Positions 1 through 8,225 of a stretch of 64,000 nt of DNA are shown here, in pieces. The notes below the pieces were generated by a model that was given only the letters and a program-made list of their open reading frames with translations, was not told the DNA's origin and made no database searches. Origin of the DNA: CAVONB01 sp963697205 (lineage in GTDB: Bacteria; Pseudomonadota; Alphaproteobacteria; Rhizobiales; Hyphomicrobiaceae); the NCBI GenBank assembly GCA_963697205.1, contig CAVONB010000005.1:124001-188000 (forward strand). The letters run 5' to 3'. The position numbers and the translations under genes are program-made. Positions within the stretch are counted from its first letter, which is position 1, and the number at the start of each line of letters is the position of its first letter.

Positions 1-2
1 AG

Positions 3-548
3 ATCTTCCTCGGCTGCCGCTTCCCCGCAGCCCTCGACTACCGCCTCGCCGTCCAGCAGCGCGGCCTCGACGCCGCCCGCGTGCTCGCCGACAAGGGCGC
101 GCTCGGCCGCTTCAGCGTCGACTTCATATCCGTCAGACAGCCCGAGGGCTGGCGCCATGTCGCCATCGAGATCAACCTGCGCAAGGGCGGCACCACACAT
201 CCCTTCCAGATGCTCCAGTTCCTGACCGACGGTCAGTACGACACCGCCACCGGCCAATTCCTGACCCCGGCTGGCCAAACGCGCTGCTACTACGCCTCCG
301 ACAACCTCGAGTCCGAAGCCTACCGCGGCCTGACGCCCTACGACCTGATCGACATCTCCGTCATCAACGGTCTGCACTTCCACGCCGCGACAGGACAGGG
401 CGTCGCCTTCCACCTGATCGGCGCGCTGTCGGAATTCGGCAAGCTCGGCGTGGTCTGTATCGGCGGCACGCACGACGCGGCCGACGCGCTCTATCGCAGG
501 ACGGTCGGCGTGCTCGAGGCGGAAGGCACCACCGGCCATCGCGCCTGA
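3..548 (+). CDS. ATP-grasp peptide ligase, PGM1-related (3' end only)
   Basis: The reading frame is open from the left edge of the window, so the N-terminus is missing and about 181 codons remain. The motif IEINLRKGGTTHPFQ followed by a LTDGQYD segment is what I associate with the C-terminal domain of PGM1-type (pheganomycin-type) ATP-grasp peptide ligases, which join a carboxylate to an amine using ATP. The ATP-binding N-terminal half would lie outside the window. The internal GTG at 81 is not the start, because coding continues upstream of it. No product can be assigned. The family call rests on one motif stretch. Confidence 0.7.
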   Translation: MFLGCRFPAALDYRLAVQQRGLDAARVLADKGALGRFSVDFISVRQPEGWRHVAIEINLRKGGTTHPFQMLQFLTDGQYDTATGQFLTPAGQTRCYYASDNLESEAYRGLTPYDLIDISVINGLHFHAATGQGVAFHLIGALSEFGKLGVVCIGGTHDAADALYRRTVGVLEAEGTTGHRA

Positions 549-711
549 ACCAACCGATCATCCTCGAGCGCGCGCCCCGCCGCCTCGGCGAGGTCGCAAG
601 CCACGCCACGCGCCCCTTGACTAAGTATTATTACATAATTAAGTGCAGCGCACTCTGGCAACCTGCCCGACCCCGGCCTGAACGGCCAGCCCGTCATCCC
701 GAGAGTGCACC

Positions 712-858
712 ATGCTCAGCCCAGCAACGCCGCCGCGCTCGAAAGACGAACCCGCCGCCGAACCGACCGCGGCCGACAAGCGCGCCCTGACCTTCTTTCT
801 GGGCGGCTTTGCCGCTGCCATTGCGCTGGTCGTCGGTCTGGCCCTCTGGATGCGCTGA
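712..858 (+). CDS. Small single-pass membrane protein, unknown
   Basis: This is a 48-residue reading frame starting with ATG. It has a polar, proline- and alanine-rich N-terminal half (residues 1-24) and one strongly hydrophobic helix (residues about 26-47) ending WMR at the stop. The arrangement fits a small inner-membrane protein with a cytosolic N-terminus. The strand and codon usage fit the preceding gene, but 163 bases separate them and I see no strong ribosome binding site. No family is recognised. It could be non-coding, but the clean hydrophobic helix argues for a real protein. Confidence 0.45.
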   Translation: MLSPATPPRSKDEPAAEPTAADKRALTFFLGGFAAAIALVVGLALWMR

Positions 859-928
859 CGCCGCCGCCAGGGCCACGCCCGCCCGCGACGTCAGCCCGTG
901 ACCGCGGCGCCGACGGCCCGTCCCTGCT

Positions 929-2800
929 TCACCCCCGCTGCATCACCGCCTGGACTTCCACCGGCACCGCGAAGTCCTCCGGAATCCCGGCCAAGCCAGC
1001 GCGCTGCATCCAGCGGCCGAGCGCCGGGCTCGCCGTGATCATCGCGAACGGCACGGCCAGCAGATAGCCCGCCGTCAGCGGCAGGCTCCACCAGAACGTC
1101 GCCGGCGACACCGCCCACAGCGCACCGCACACGATCGCGCCGAACAGCATCTGCGGCCACAGGTTCTGGACCGCGGTGCCAAACGAGATGCCGTAGGCGT
1201 CGCGCGACTGCCCGCCCCACACTACCGACTTTCCGAACGCCAGCCCGATCATGAAGATCGTCGTGCGGATGGTCGAGACCGCACCTTGCAGGAACGAGAA
1301 CACCAACTCGATCACCGCACTCACCGCGAACCTGAGCGCGCCGCCGTACTTCGCCACCCCGCCCTTGGTCAGCATCGCGTCGAGCAGGCCCGCGATTTTG
1401 GGCGACAGGTACATCAGGAAGAACACGACATAGAGCCACTTGGCGAGCGTCACGGGAAAATCCGCCACCGCCTGCGCCTGCCACGCCGCGACCGGCAACA
1501 GTGCAATCATCACCGTCCACGCCGGCAGCCCGAGGAACATCAGGATCGCCCACACCAGCTGGAACCGGCTCATCGGTTTCAGCCCGGGAATGTCGAGCAG
1601 CTTCACGTACTGCATGTTTCCCTGGCACCAGCGCACGTCGCGCTGCGCGAAGTCGAGCATCGTCGGCGGGTTCTCCTCCCACGAGCCGCGCTCCTCCGGC
1701 AGCACCCGCACCTCGTAGCCGGCGCGACGCATCAAGGTCGCCTCGACCTGGTCATGCGACAGCACGTGACCGCCCAGCGGCGGCTTGCCCGGCAGCATCG
1801 GCAGATGACACGCGTCGCGGAACGGCGCGATGCGCACCAGCGCGTTATGCCCCCAGAACGGACCGCAGTCGCCCACCCACCATGCCTGCCCCATCGTGTA
1901 GGAGCGCATGCCGTGGCGCATACCGAACTGGAAGATGCGCGCGAACGCCGAGGACGACGGCATGCCCACCACCAGCGACTGCAGAATGCCGAGCTTGGGA
2001 TAGGCCTGCATCATGCGCACCAGCCGCACGATCTGTTCGCCCGCCATCACGCTGTCGGCGTCGAGCGGCAGCATCAGCTCGTAGCCCGCGCCCCAGCGCT
2101 CGCAGAAATCGCGCACGTTGCCGGCCTTGAAGCCCGTGTTCGTCTCACGCCGGCGGTATGTGATGCGCTCCGCGTCGGCCAGCGGCTCGCTTTCTTTCCA
2201 CGCCGCAATCGCGGCTTCCTCTGCCGCCGCCACCTCCGCGCGATGGGTGTCGGACAGGATGAAGTAGGAAAACCGCTTGCCCTCGCCCGTCGCATCCAGG
2301 CTCGCCTTGACGGTCCTCAGCCTCAGGATCGCGCGCGCGGGATCCTCGTTCCTGAGCGTCATCAGGACGGCCGTATCGATCAGCAGCGGCGTCGCCGTAT
2401 CGCCCGCCGCAGCGAATGGCGCCACCGCCGCCATCGGATCGCGATGGCCGTGCAGCAGCCACAGCCCGATCGCGGAGTTCCAGAACCCCAGCACCGTCCA
2501 CGGGGTACCGATCGCGAAGCAGGCCATCAGCAGCACATCGAGCGCGGTCCACCCGCCCGCGCCCAGGATGCGGGCCGCCACCCACATCATCGCGAGCCAC
2601 GTCACCACGTTGAGCACAATGACGATGCGCCGCCGCCGCGCCAGCGTGGCGTTTGCCTGGAGGCCTGCCGGTGTCGTAAGGGTCGTCGGCTGCCCGGTTG
2701 TCGGCTGCCCAGTCGTCGACTGCCGCGACGCGGAGGCGTCCGCGCGCGAAGTCTCAAGGCCCTGGGCCGGGCGTGGTGGAACGTCGGTCATGTCGGTCAT
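929..2800 (-). CDS. opgH: Glucans biosynthesis glucosyltransferase OpgH (MdoH)
   Basis: This 623-residue inner-membrane GT2-family enzyme polymerises UDP-glucose into the beta-glucan backbone of osmoregulated periplasmic glucans. An N-terminal membrane pair spans residues about 58-115. The catalytic domain shows LSDTH (about 183), LPLDADS (about 245), a SHDQVEA segment (about 348) and QRDVRWCQGN (about 386), the GT2 aspartates and the Q/RW loop. Further membrane helices follow. The frame stays open upstream to 2998, but that stretch is Arg/Gly-rich and antisense to the next gene, so the ATG at 2800 (MTDMTDV) is preferred. No opgG neighbour is visible. It is shorter than the E. coli protein, as is usual in alphaproteobacteria. 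Confidence 0.9.
   Translation of the reverse strand: MTDMTDVPPRPAQGLETSRADASASRQSTTGQPTTGQPTTLTTPAGLQANATLARRRRIVIVLNVVTWLAMMWVAARILGAGGWTALDVLLMACFAIGTPWTVLGFWNSAIGLWLLHGHRDPMAAVAPFAAAGDTATPLLIDTAVLMTLRNEDPARAILRLRTVKASLDATGEGKRFSYFILSDTHRAEVAAAEEAAIAAWKESEPLADAERITYRRRETNTGFKAGNVRDFCERWGAGYELMLPLDADSVMAGEQIVRLVRMMQAYPKLGILQSLVVGMPSSSAFARIFQFGMRHGMRSYTMGQAWWVGDCGPFWGHNALVRIAPFRDACHLPMLPGKPPLGGHVLSHDQVEATLMRRAGYEVRVLPEERGSWEENPPTMLDFAQRDVRWCQGNMQYVKLLDIPGLKPMSRFQLVWAILMFLGLPAWTVMIALLPVAAWQAQAVADFPVTLAKWLYVVFFLMYLSPKIAGLLDAMLTKGGVAKYGGALRFAVSAVIELVFSFLQGAVSTIRTTIFMIGLAFGKSVVWGGQSRDAYGISFGTAVQNLWPQMLFGAIVCGALWAVSPATFWWSLPLTAGYLLAVPFAMITASPALGRWMQRAGLAGIPEDFAVPVEVQAVMQRG
2681..2716 (-). repeat. 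15-base tandem repeat in the opgH N-terminus
   Basis: A 15-base unit encoding TTGQP is repeated in tandem, giving TTGQPTTGQPTT near residue 29 of OpgH. It sits in the poorly conserved cytosolic tail ahead of the first membrane helix. Copy number could vary between strains without breaking the frame. Confidence 0.7.
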
Positions 2801-2856
2801 GAGGGTTCGATGGTCGGTTTGAGCCGCAGCGCTATAGCACGGATGGAGACGCTCAC

Positions 2857-3996
2857 ATGACGGCGCGACGCTCGACCGGCAGAATCGGGGTCGCCCGCGC
2901 CCTCTGGTACGCAAAGCCAGGCGTCGTGGAGCTGCGCGCCGCCCCGCTCGCCCCGCTCGCCCCCGGCCAAGCCCGCGTCCGCACGCAATGGAGTGCATTC
3001 AGTCGCGGCACCGAGCGGCTGATCTTCAACGGGCAGGTGGCGAAAAGCGAATGGGAGCGCATGCGCGCGCCGCTCCAGGACGGCGCATTCCCTTTTCCAG
3101 TGAAATACGGCTATTGCGCGACTGGCGTCGTGGAGGATGGGCCGAACGCTCTGGTCGGCCGCACCGTGTTCTGCCTGCACCCGCACCAGGATCTTTTCGT
3201 CGCCCCCATCGACATGCTGGCACCCGTGCCCGACGCCGTCCCCGCGCGCCGCGCCACCCTCGCCGCCAACATGGAGACGGCGCTTAACGCCCACTGGGAC
3301 GCCGGCACCGGCCCCGGCGACCGGATCGCCGTGGTCGGCGCTGGCGTGGTCGGCCTGCTGGTCGCCCATCTCGCCGCGCGGATCCCCGGCACCGAGGTCA
3401 CCGTCTACGACGTCGACGAAACGCGCCGCCCGCTGGTCGAAGCCCTCGGCGCCCGATTTGCGCGATCCCCCGCCACGACACGATCCGCGTCCCCCAGTGC
3501 GCCCGCTTCCCCTCCCCCCGGCGGGCAGGCGTCAGGGGTGGGGACGAATAATGCGGTGGGGAGACAGGCTTCCGTCGCGGCAGACGTTCCCGCCGGCGAC
3601 ACTCCACCCGGCAACCAAAGCCACGGTGACTGCGACGTCGTCTTCCATGCCAGCGTCAGTGCGGCGGGCCTGCAGACAGCCATCGATCTTGCCGGCATGG
3701 AAGCCACCATCGTCGAGCTCAGCTGGTACGGCGACAAGGCCGTGTCGGTCGGCCTCGGCGGCGCCTTCCACAGCCGGCGCCTCCGCCTTGTCGCCTCCCA
3801 GGTCGGCCAGGTCTCGCCCGCCCGCCGGCCACGCTGGAGCTACCGCCGTCGCCTCGACGCCGCCCTCGCCCTGCTGACCGATCCCGCGCTCGACGCACTG
3901 GTCGCCGAGGAGATCGCTTTCGAGGACACACCAAAGCGATTACCGCAGATACTCGCGCCCGGCGCAGGGGGACTGGCGCCGGTGATCCGGTATTGA
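2857..3996 (+). CDS. MDR-family (zinc-type) alcohol dehydrogenase-like oxidoreductase
   Basis: This is a 379-residue medium-chain dehydrogenase/reductase. The GroES-like N-terminal half contains the SRGTERLIF segment, and the Rossmann half carries IAVVGAGVVGLLVAHLAAR (about 157-175) and the acidic end of beta-2, VYDVDE. Classical Cys/His zinc-ligand motifs are not obvious. Residues about 204-257 are low-complexity (Pro/Ala/Gly-rich) and interrupt the dinucleotide-binding domain, after which the fold resumes with CDVVFHASVSAAGLQ. It starts 57 bases from the divergent opgH start and heads a plus-strand run with the pterin-synthase homologue, glycosyltransferase and methyltransferase genes. Its substrate is unknown; a role in the same pathway is inference from position. 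Confidence 0.8.
   Translation: MTARRSTGRIGVARALWYAKPGVVELRAAPLAPLAPGQARVRTQWSAFSRGTERLIFNGQVAKSEWERMRAPLQDGAFPFPVKYGYCATGVVEDGPNALVGRTVFCLHPHQDLFVAPIDMLAPVPDAVPARRATLAANMETALNAHWDAGTGPGDRIAVVGAGVVGLLVAHLAARIPGTEVTVYDVDETRRPLVEALGARFARSPATTRSASPSAPASPPPGGQASGVGTNNAVGRQASVAADVPAGDTPPGNQSHGDCDVVFHASVSAAGLQTAIDLAGMEATIVELSWYGDKAVSVGLGGAFHSRRLRLVASQVGQVSPARRPRWSYRRRLDAALALLTDPALDALVAEEIAFEDTPKRLPQILAPGAGGLAPVIRY
3506..3543. repeat. GC-rich imperfect inverted repeat inside the dehydrogenase gene
   Basis: A C-run/G-run segment (CCCCTCCCCCCGGCGGG, then a GGGGTGGGG run) lies in frame within the dehydrogenase gene. On the minus strand it reads like the C-rich intergenic repeats common in Hyphomicrobiales (CCCCACCCCT, then GGGGAGGGG). 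It falls in a stretch of about 54 codons that has no place in an ordinary Rossmann fold. Confidence 0.45.
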
Positions 3997-4081
3997 ATGT
4001 AGGACGACGGTAAAGAGCGAGGCGGCCGCGAGGCCCTGCGACCGCCGCGCTGCCCGCAATCGAACGAGGATGACCGACGGC

Positions 4082-5104
4082 ATGCGCGCAGACGTAGACA
4101 CCACCCGCCCCCTCGCAGCCCCTCACGGCCCCGCGCACCGTCGTGGCTGGGATACAGCGGCGCGCATCGCCGCGATCACGCTGCTCCTCTTCGCCGCCGT
4201 CCGCGCCCAGACCGTGCAGATGGCCGACCCCGGCGACACCGGCACCGGAGCCACCCATCAGGCCGCCGCCGGTGCGACCGCCGCCCCGCGCGAAGCCGGT
4301 GTGCGCAAATCGCGCGAGGTGCTGCTCTCGGGCTACGTCGCCCAGCCCTACTATTATCGCAGCGACGTGCACCTGACCCACCGCGACGGCACCGACATCA
4401 CCTTGAAGCGCCTCGGCTGGGACGGCGACATGCTCATGCCGCCGATCGACGGCGGCATCCGCAGCATGGAGTGGTGGGGCCCCTTCGGCTTCATGATCGA
4501 TTTCCTGCATAACAAGGCCGTCGCACGCCTGGGCACCGGCGCCCACGGCCGCAAGATCGCCAGCCCCGTGATCGAGACCGTCGACGCCGAAGGCAAGCTG
4601 AAGGGCGAACCGGCCCCCGACAGGATCAAGCTAACCGATCTCTTCAACCGGCTCGAGTTCACCCACGGCCACAACGTGCTGCTGTTCACGCCGATGGTGA
4701 GTGCCCTGAGCTTTCTGCCGGGCGTCCGCCCCTACATCGGCGTCGGCGCTGGTTTCGCCCTGCCCCACGTCGAAGTCTGGTTCGCCGACGGCGCACCGCG
4801 CACCAACGAATACCAGTACGCCGGCCCCGCCGCCCAACTCGTCGTCGGCCTGGACATCCGCCGCGGCAAGGGCTCCATTTTTCTGGAGTACAAGTTCTCC
4901 TTTGCCTGGATTGCCGGCGCGTTGACCGGCGACCAGAGCTGGAAGAACTTCAACATGCCGGGCGACCTCTTGCGCCAGTTCCTGCGGTGGTGGCGCAACG
5001 AGGAACCGAAGTTTGGCCACTTCCAGACCCGGCTCGGTGCCCACCAGGTCGCCATCGGCGCCGGCTACTGGTGGCAGATGCGCAAAGGCGACGTGCAGCG
5101 GTGA
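4082..5104 (+). CDS. Outer-membrane beta-barrel protein, possibly LpxQ/lipid A oxidase-like
   Basis: The protein has about 340 residues: a signal-type helix (AARIAAITLLLFAAVRAQ), a low-complexity linker, then alternating aromatic/hydrophobic strands such as RPYIGVGAGFALPHVEV and GSIFLEYKFSF, typical of a small outer-membrane barrel. ATG 4082 is preferred over ATG 4070 because the GAGGA ribosome-binding sequence overlaps the earlier codon. The closest family I can think of is the rhizobial lipid A oxidase LpxQ group, but the link is tentative. It sits between the dehydrogenase and pterin-synthase genes on the same strand. Confidence 0.6.
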   Translation: MRADVDTTRPLAAPHGPAHRRGWDTAARIAAITLLLFAAVRAQTVQMADPGDTGTGATHQAAAGATAAPREAGVRKSREVLLSGYVAQPYYYRSDVHLTHRDGTDITLKRLGWDGDMLMPPIDGGIRSMEWWGPFGFMIDFLHNKAVARLGTGAHGRKIASPVIETVDAEGKLKGEPAPDRIKLTDLFNRLEFTHGHNVLLFTPMVSALSFLPGVRPYIGVGAGFALPHVEVWFADGAPRTNEYQYAGPAAQLVVGLDIRRGKGSIFLEYKFSFAWIAGALTGDQSWKNFNMPGDLLRQFLRWWRNEEPKFGHFQTRLGAHQVAIGAGYWWQMRKGDVQR

Positions 5105-5193
5105 AGCCAGCGCTGGCGACGATTGGCAAGCCCCCCGCGACCGGCTAAGACCCGCCGCGCCGCCCATTGGCGGCCGGCCCTACGGAGCAACCG

Positions 5194-5598
5194 ATGTACT
5201 CAGTCGAAGTTCGCGACCGCATCATGATCGCCCACAGCCTGCCCGATCCCTTCTTCGGGCCGGCCCAGCACATGCACGGCGCCACGTTCGTGGTCGATGT
5301 CGCCTTCTACCGCGAGGCGCTGACGCCGCAGAACGTCGTCGTCGACATCGGCGCGGCGCTCGACGTGCTGGGCAAGACCTTGAAACCCTTGGCCTACAAG
5401 AACCTCGACGAGTTGCCGCAATTCAAGGGCACGCTCACAACGACGGAGTTCTTGTGCCGGTATGTCTTCGACCGGATCGCCGAGGCCGCCGCCTCCGGCG
5501 CCCTGGGCGCCGACGGCAAGGGGCTTGCCAGGATCCGCGTCACGCTGCACGAAACGGATCTGGCGCGCGCGAGCTTCGAAGGCCCGGTCGGCGCGTGA
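5194..5598 (+). CDS. 6-carboxytetrahydropterin synthase (QueD/PTPS) family protein lacking the usual Cys
   Basis: This 134-residue protein has the T-fold tetrahydropterin synthase layout. Zinc ligands His14, His26 and His28 (AHSLP, then QHMHGATF) are present, and a Glu/Asp pair sits in a LHETDLARASFE segment near the C-terminus. In QueD a catalytic Cys lies four residues before the second zinc His (CGRLHGH); here that position is Gly22. The protein therefore probably does not run the standard QueD or PTPS-II reaction. Family members act on 7,8-dihydroneopterin triphosphate. ATG 5194 is chosen over the earlier ATG 5167 because the homologous core begins there. It precedes the glycosyltransferase gene. 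Confidence 0.82.
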   Translation: MYSVEVRDRIMIAHSLPDPFFGPAQHMHGATFVVDVAFYREALTPQNVVVDIGAALDVLGKTLKPLAYKNLDELPQFKGTLTTTEFLCRYVFDRIAEAAASGALGADGKGLARIRVTLHETDLARASFEGPVGA

Positions 5599-5701
5599 AC
5601 CGATCGGTGTGGTGGACGTGCGCTTGGCGCTCGAAGTCGGAGGGGATGCGGGGCAAGAGGCGCCGACGGCGGCGCGCTTGCAGAGTCTGACGGATGAGCC
5701 C

Positions 5702-6748
5702 ATGACCAAAGTCGTCTTCGCGATCCCCGGCGACATCACGACCGAGACCGGCGGTTACGCCTACGACCGCCACCTCTTGCGGTTACTGCCGGCATTCGGC
5801 GTCGAGATTTCGCACATGGAGCTGCCGTCGGGCTTTCCCGCGCCAACCGGCGCCGACCTCGCAGAGACCGAGCGCCGGCTCGCCGCGACGCCGGACGGCG
5901 CCACGCTGCTGATCGACGGCCTGGCCTACGGCGCCATGCCAGCCGACCTGATCGCCCGGCTGGGCCGCCGCATCGTCGCTCTGGTACACCACCCACTGGC
6001 ACTGGAGACCGGACTGACACCCGACCGTCAGTCCGCCTTGCAGGCGTCTGAGACCGCCGCCCTCGCCTACGCAAGCCGTGTCATCGTCACCAGCCCGACC
6101 ACCGGCCGCATCCTGGAAAGCGACTACGCCGTGCCAGCCGGGCGCATCACCGTCGCCGAGCCCGGCACCGACCCCGCCTCCAAGGCGACCGGCACCGGCT
6201 CTCCGATCCAGCTGCTCGCCGTCGGCGCCGTCAGCCGCCGCAAGGGCTACGAGGTGCTGGTCGAAGCGCTGCACCCCCTGGCCGATCTCGACTGGCGGCT
6301 CGCGATCATCGGCGCCACCGACCGCGATCCCGCCGCCGTCCAGTCCGTGCGCGGCGCTATTGACGCCGCCGGCCTCGCCCATCGCATCACGCTCGCCGGC
6401 AAGGTCGTTCCCGCCACGCTCGCGCGCCACTACGAGAACGCCGACGTCTTCGTCATGCCCTCCCTGTTCGAAGGCTACGGCATGGTGCTGGCAGAGGCGA
6501 TGGCGCACGGCCTGCCGATCGTCTGCACCACCGGCGGCGCGGCCGCCGAGACCGTACCCGACGACGCCGCACTTAAGGTTGCGCCCGGCAAGATCGAGCC
6601 GCTGGGGGCAGCCCTCGTCCGCGTCATTAGCGATCGCAAGCTGCGCAAACGTCTGGAGGCGGCTTCCTGGGACGCCGGCCGCAAGCTGCCGACCTGGACG
6701 GAGACGGCGCGGCGCGCATTCGCCGCGATCATGGAGATCGACGCATGA
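5702..6748 (+). CDS. GT4-family glycosyltransferase
   Basis: This 348-residue GT-B-fold retaining glycosyltransferase has an N-terminal nucleotide-type domain (VVFAIPGDITTETGGYAYD) and a C-terminal Glycos_transf_1 domain. The latter shows LLAVGAVSRRKGYEVLVEAL and the EX7E motif in FEGYGMVLAEAMAHG, which binds the sugar nucleotide. The stop overlaps the start of the methyltransferase gene by four bases (ATGA), indicating translational coupling. The acceptor is unknown. Its place beside a pterin-synthase homologue makes a pterin or pterin-like acceptor a reasonable hypothesis, but an envelope sugar is equally possible. Confidence 0.88.
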   Translation: MTKVVFAIPGDITTETGGYAYDRHLLRLLPAFGVEISHMELPSGFPAPTGADLAETERRLAATPDGATLLIDGLAYGAMPADLIARLGRRIVALVHHPLALETGLTPDRQSALQASETAALAYASRVIVTSPTTGRILESDYAVPAGRITVAEPGTDPASKATGTGSPIQLLAVGAVSRRKGYEVLVEALHPLADLDWRLAIIGATDRDPAAVQSVRGAIDAAGLAHRITLAGKVVPATLARHYENADVFVMPSLFEGYGMVLAEAMAHGLPIVCTTGGAAAETVPDDAALKVAPGKIEPLGAALVRVISDRKLRKRLEAASWDAGRKLPTWTETARRAFAAIMEIDA

Positions 6749-7554
6749 GCGGCTTCTCTCCCGATTGGCTGGCCCTGCGCGAGCCCGCCGACCACGCCTC
6801 CGTCAACGCCGCCGTGCGCCTTGCATTGCGCCGCCATTTCGCCGGACGCCCGAGGATCGCCGTCCTCGATCTGGGCTCGGGCACCGGCTCCAACCTGCGC
6901 GGGCTGTCGCCTTGGTTAGATGCCGAGCAGGACTGGACGCTGGTCGACTACGACGCCGCACTCCTGGGGATCGCCCACGACCGCTTCTCGGCGAACCCCA
7001 TCGACCACTGCACCATCACCACCCGGCAACTGGATCTCGCGGCCGCGCAATTCAACGACGTCGTGGAAGGCGCCGATCTCGTCACCGCCTCGGCCCTGTT
7101 CGACCTCGTCTCGGCAACCGTGATCGAGCGCCTCGCCGCCGCCGTCGCAGCACGCCGCCAGGTTTTCGCGACCGTGCTGACCTACGACGGCATCATGAGC
7201 TTCCTGCCCGAGCACCCCCGCGACGCCGCCATGCGCCGCGCCTTCAACGACCACCAGCGCGGCGACAAGGGCTTTGGCCCCGCCGAAGGCCCCGCGGCGA
7301 CGAACGCGCTCGCCGCCGCCTTCGCGCGCCACGGCTACCGCATCCTGATCGGCAAGAGCCCCTGGGTGCTCGACCGGCGCTACGACAGGCTACGGCGCGA
7401 GCTGGACATGGGTTTTGCCGGCGCCGTCCGCGAAACCGCCAGCATCGCCGCCGCCGACGTCGACGCCTGGATCGCCCACCGCCTTGCCGCGCAAGGCGAG
7501 GAAGCCGTCACCATCGTCGGACACGAGGACATCCTGGCGCTACCGCCAGAGTGA
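6745..7554 (+). CDS. Class I SAM-dependent methyltransferase
   Basis: This 269-residue protein has the SAM-binding motif VLDLGSGTGSN at residues about 36-46 and an acidic post-I segment (WTLVDYDAALL). Motif IV corresponds to GADLVTASALFDLVS, and the C-terminal half is more variable. The start overlaps the glycosyltransferase stop by four bases, so the two proteins are probably made together and act on the same molecule. The methyl acceptor cannot be predicted. It is the last gene of the plus-strand run; the next gene is convergent and starts to overlap no coding sequence. Confidence 0.88.
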   Translation: MSGFSPDWLALREPADHASVNAAVRLALRRHFAGRPRIAVLDLGSGTGSNLRGLSPWLDAEQDWTLVDYDAALLGIAHDRFSANPIDHCTITTRQLDLAAAQFNDVVEGADLVTASALFDLVSATVIERLAAAVAARRQVFATVLTYDGIMSFLPEHPRDAAMRRAFNDHQRGDKGFGPAEGPAATNALAAAFARHGYRILIGKSPWVLDRRYDRLRRELDMGFAGAVRETASIAAADVDAWIAHRLAAQGEEAVTIVGHEDILALPPE

Positions 7555-7564
7555 AGCGTCACGC

Positions 7565-8155
7565 TCAGTCGGCATCCCGACGGGGCAGGCCCGGAAGCAT
7601 GCGGTTCAACACCCCATCCTTGCGGATGACGTAGTGAAATAGCGCAGCCCCGACGTGCATCCCGGCCAGCGCGATCAGCGCAAACGCGCCGTACATGTGC
7701 AACGTCAGGACCCTTTCCGACATCGGCCGGTCGGGCGCCACGATCGCGGGAATATTGATGCCGTAGGCGTTGAGCGCGGGATAGTAGGCGATGCCCAGCC
7801 AGCCCAGCATCGCCACCACGATCAGCAGCCCATAGAGCGCCCAGTGCGTCAGGTGCGACACGATCTTCTGCCACGGCTCCAGCGTCGGCTCGTCCGGCGG
7901 GGCACCGTTGAAGAGGCGATAGCCGAGGCGCACCACGACCACCAGCAGGATGACGAGACCGAGCAGCTTGTGGCCGCTGTAGATGTCGACCGGCAGTTCC
8001 GCGCGCACCATGATCAGCCCGACCGGGATCTGCACGGCGAGCAGCAGCACCGTCAGCCAGTGCAGCGCCCGTGCCGCCGGCGTGTAGACGGCTCTTGCAC
8101 CCGTCGATGCCGATGTTGGCGCTGCCGGACCGCGTTCCATCTTGCCGTGCGACAT
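7565..8155 (-). CDS. Cytochrome b561-family protein
   Basis: This 196-residue four-helix membrane protein resembles YceJ/CybB-type di-haem cytochromes b561. The N-terminal YTPAARALHWLTVLLLAVQ holds the first haem-ligand His next to Trp, and YSGHKLLGLVILLVVVVRLGYR holds another. Further histidines lie in the third and fourth helices (WQKIVSHLTHWALYG and LTLHMYGAF). It probably transfers electrons between quinol and a periplasmic acceptor. The short hydrophilic N-terminus (MSHGKMERG) is not a cleaved signal. It is transcribed in the same direction as the RibD-like gene upstream, 70 bases away. Confidence 0.88.
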   Translation of the reverse strand: MSHGKMERGPAAPTSASTGARAVYTPAARALHWLTVLLLAVQIPVGLIMVRAELPVDIYSGHKLLGLVILLVVVVRLGYRLFNGAPPDEPTLEPWQKIVSHLTHWALYGLLIVVAMLGWLGIAYYPALNAYGINIPAIVAPDRPMSERVLTLHMYGAFALIALAGMHVGAALFHYVIRKDGVLNRMLPGLPRRDAD

Positions 8156-8225
8156 GCCTCGTCTCCATCGCTCTCGAAATCAAAATGTCGACCCGTCCCG
8201 CCCCGCGACAACGCCGCACCCTCGA

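Noticed and set aside
1286..2860. Long plus-strand frame (524 codons) opposite opgH
   Set aside because: It is Arg/His-rich with no domain and mirrors the GC-rich codon pattern of opgH on the other strand.
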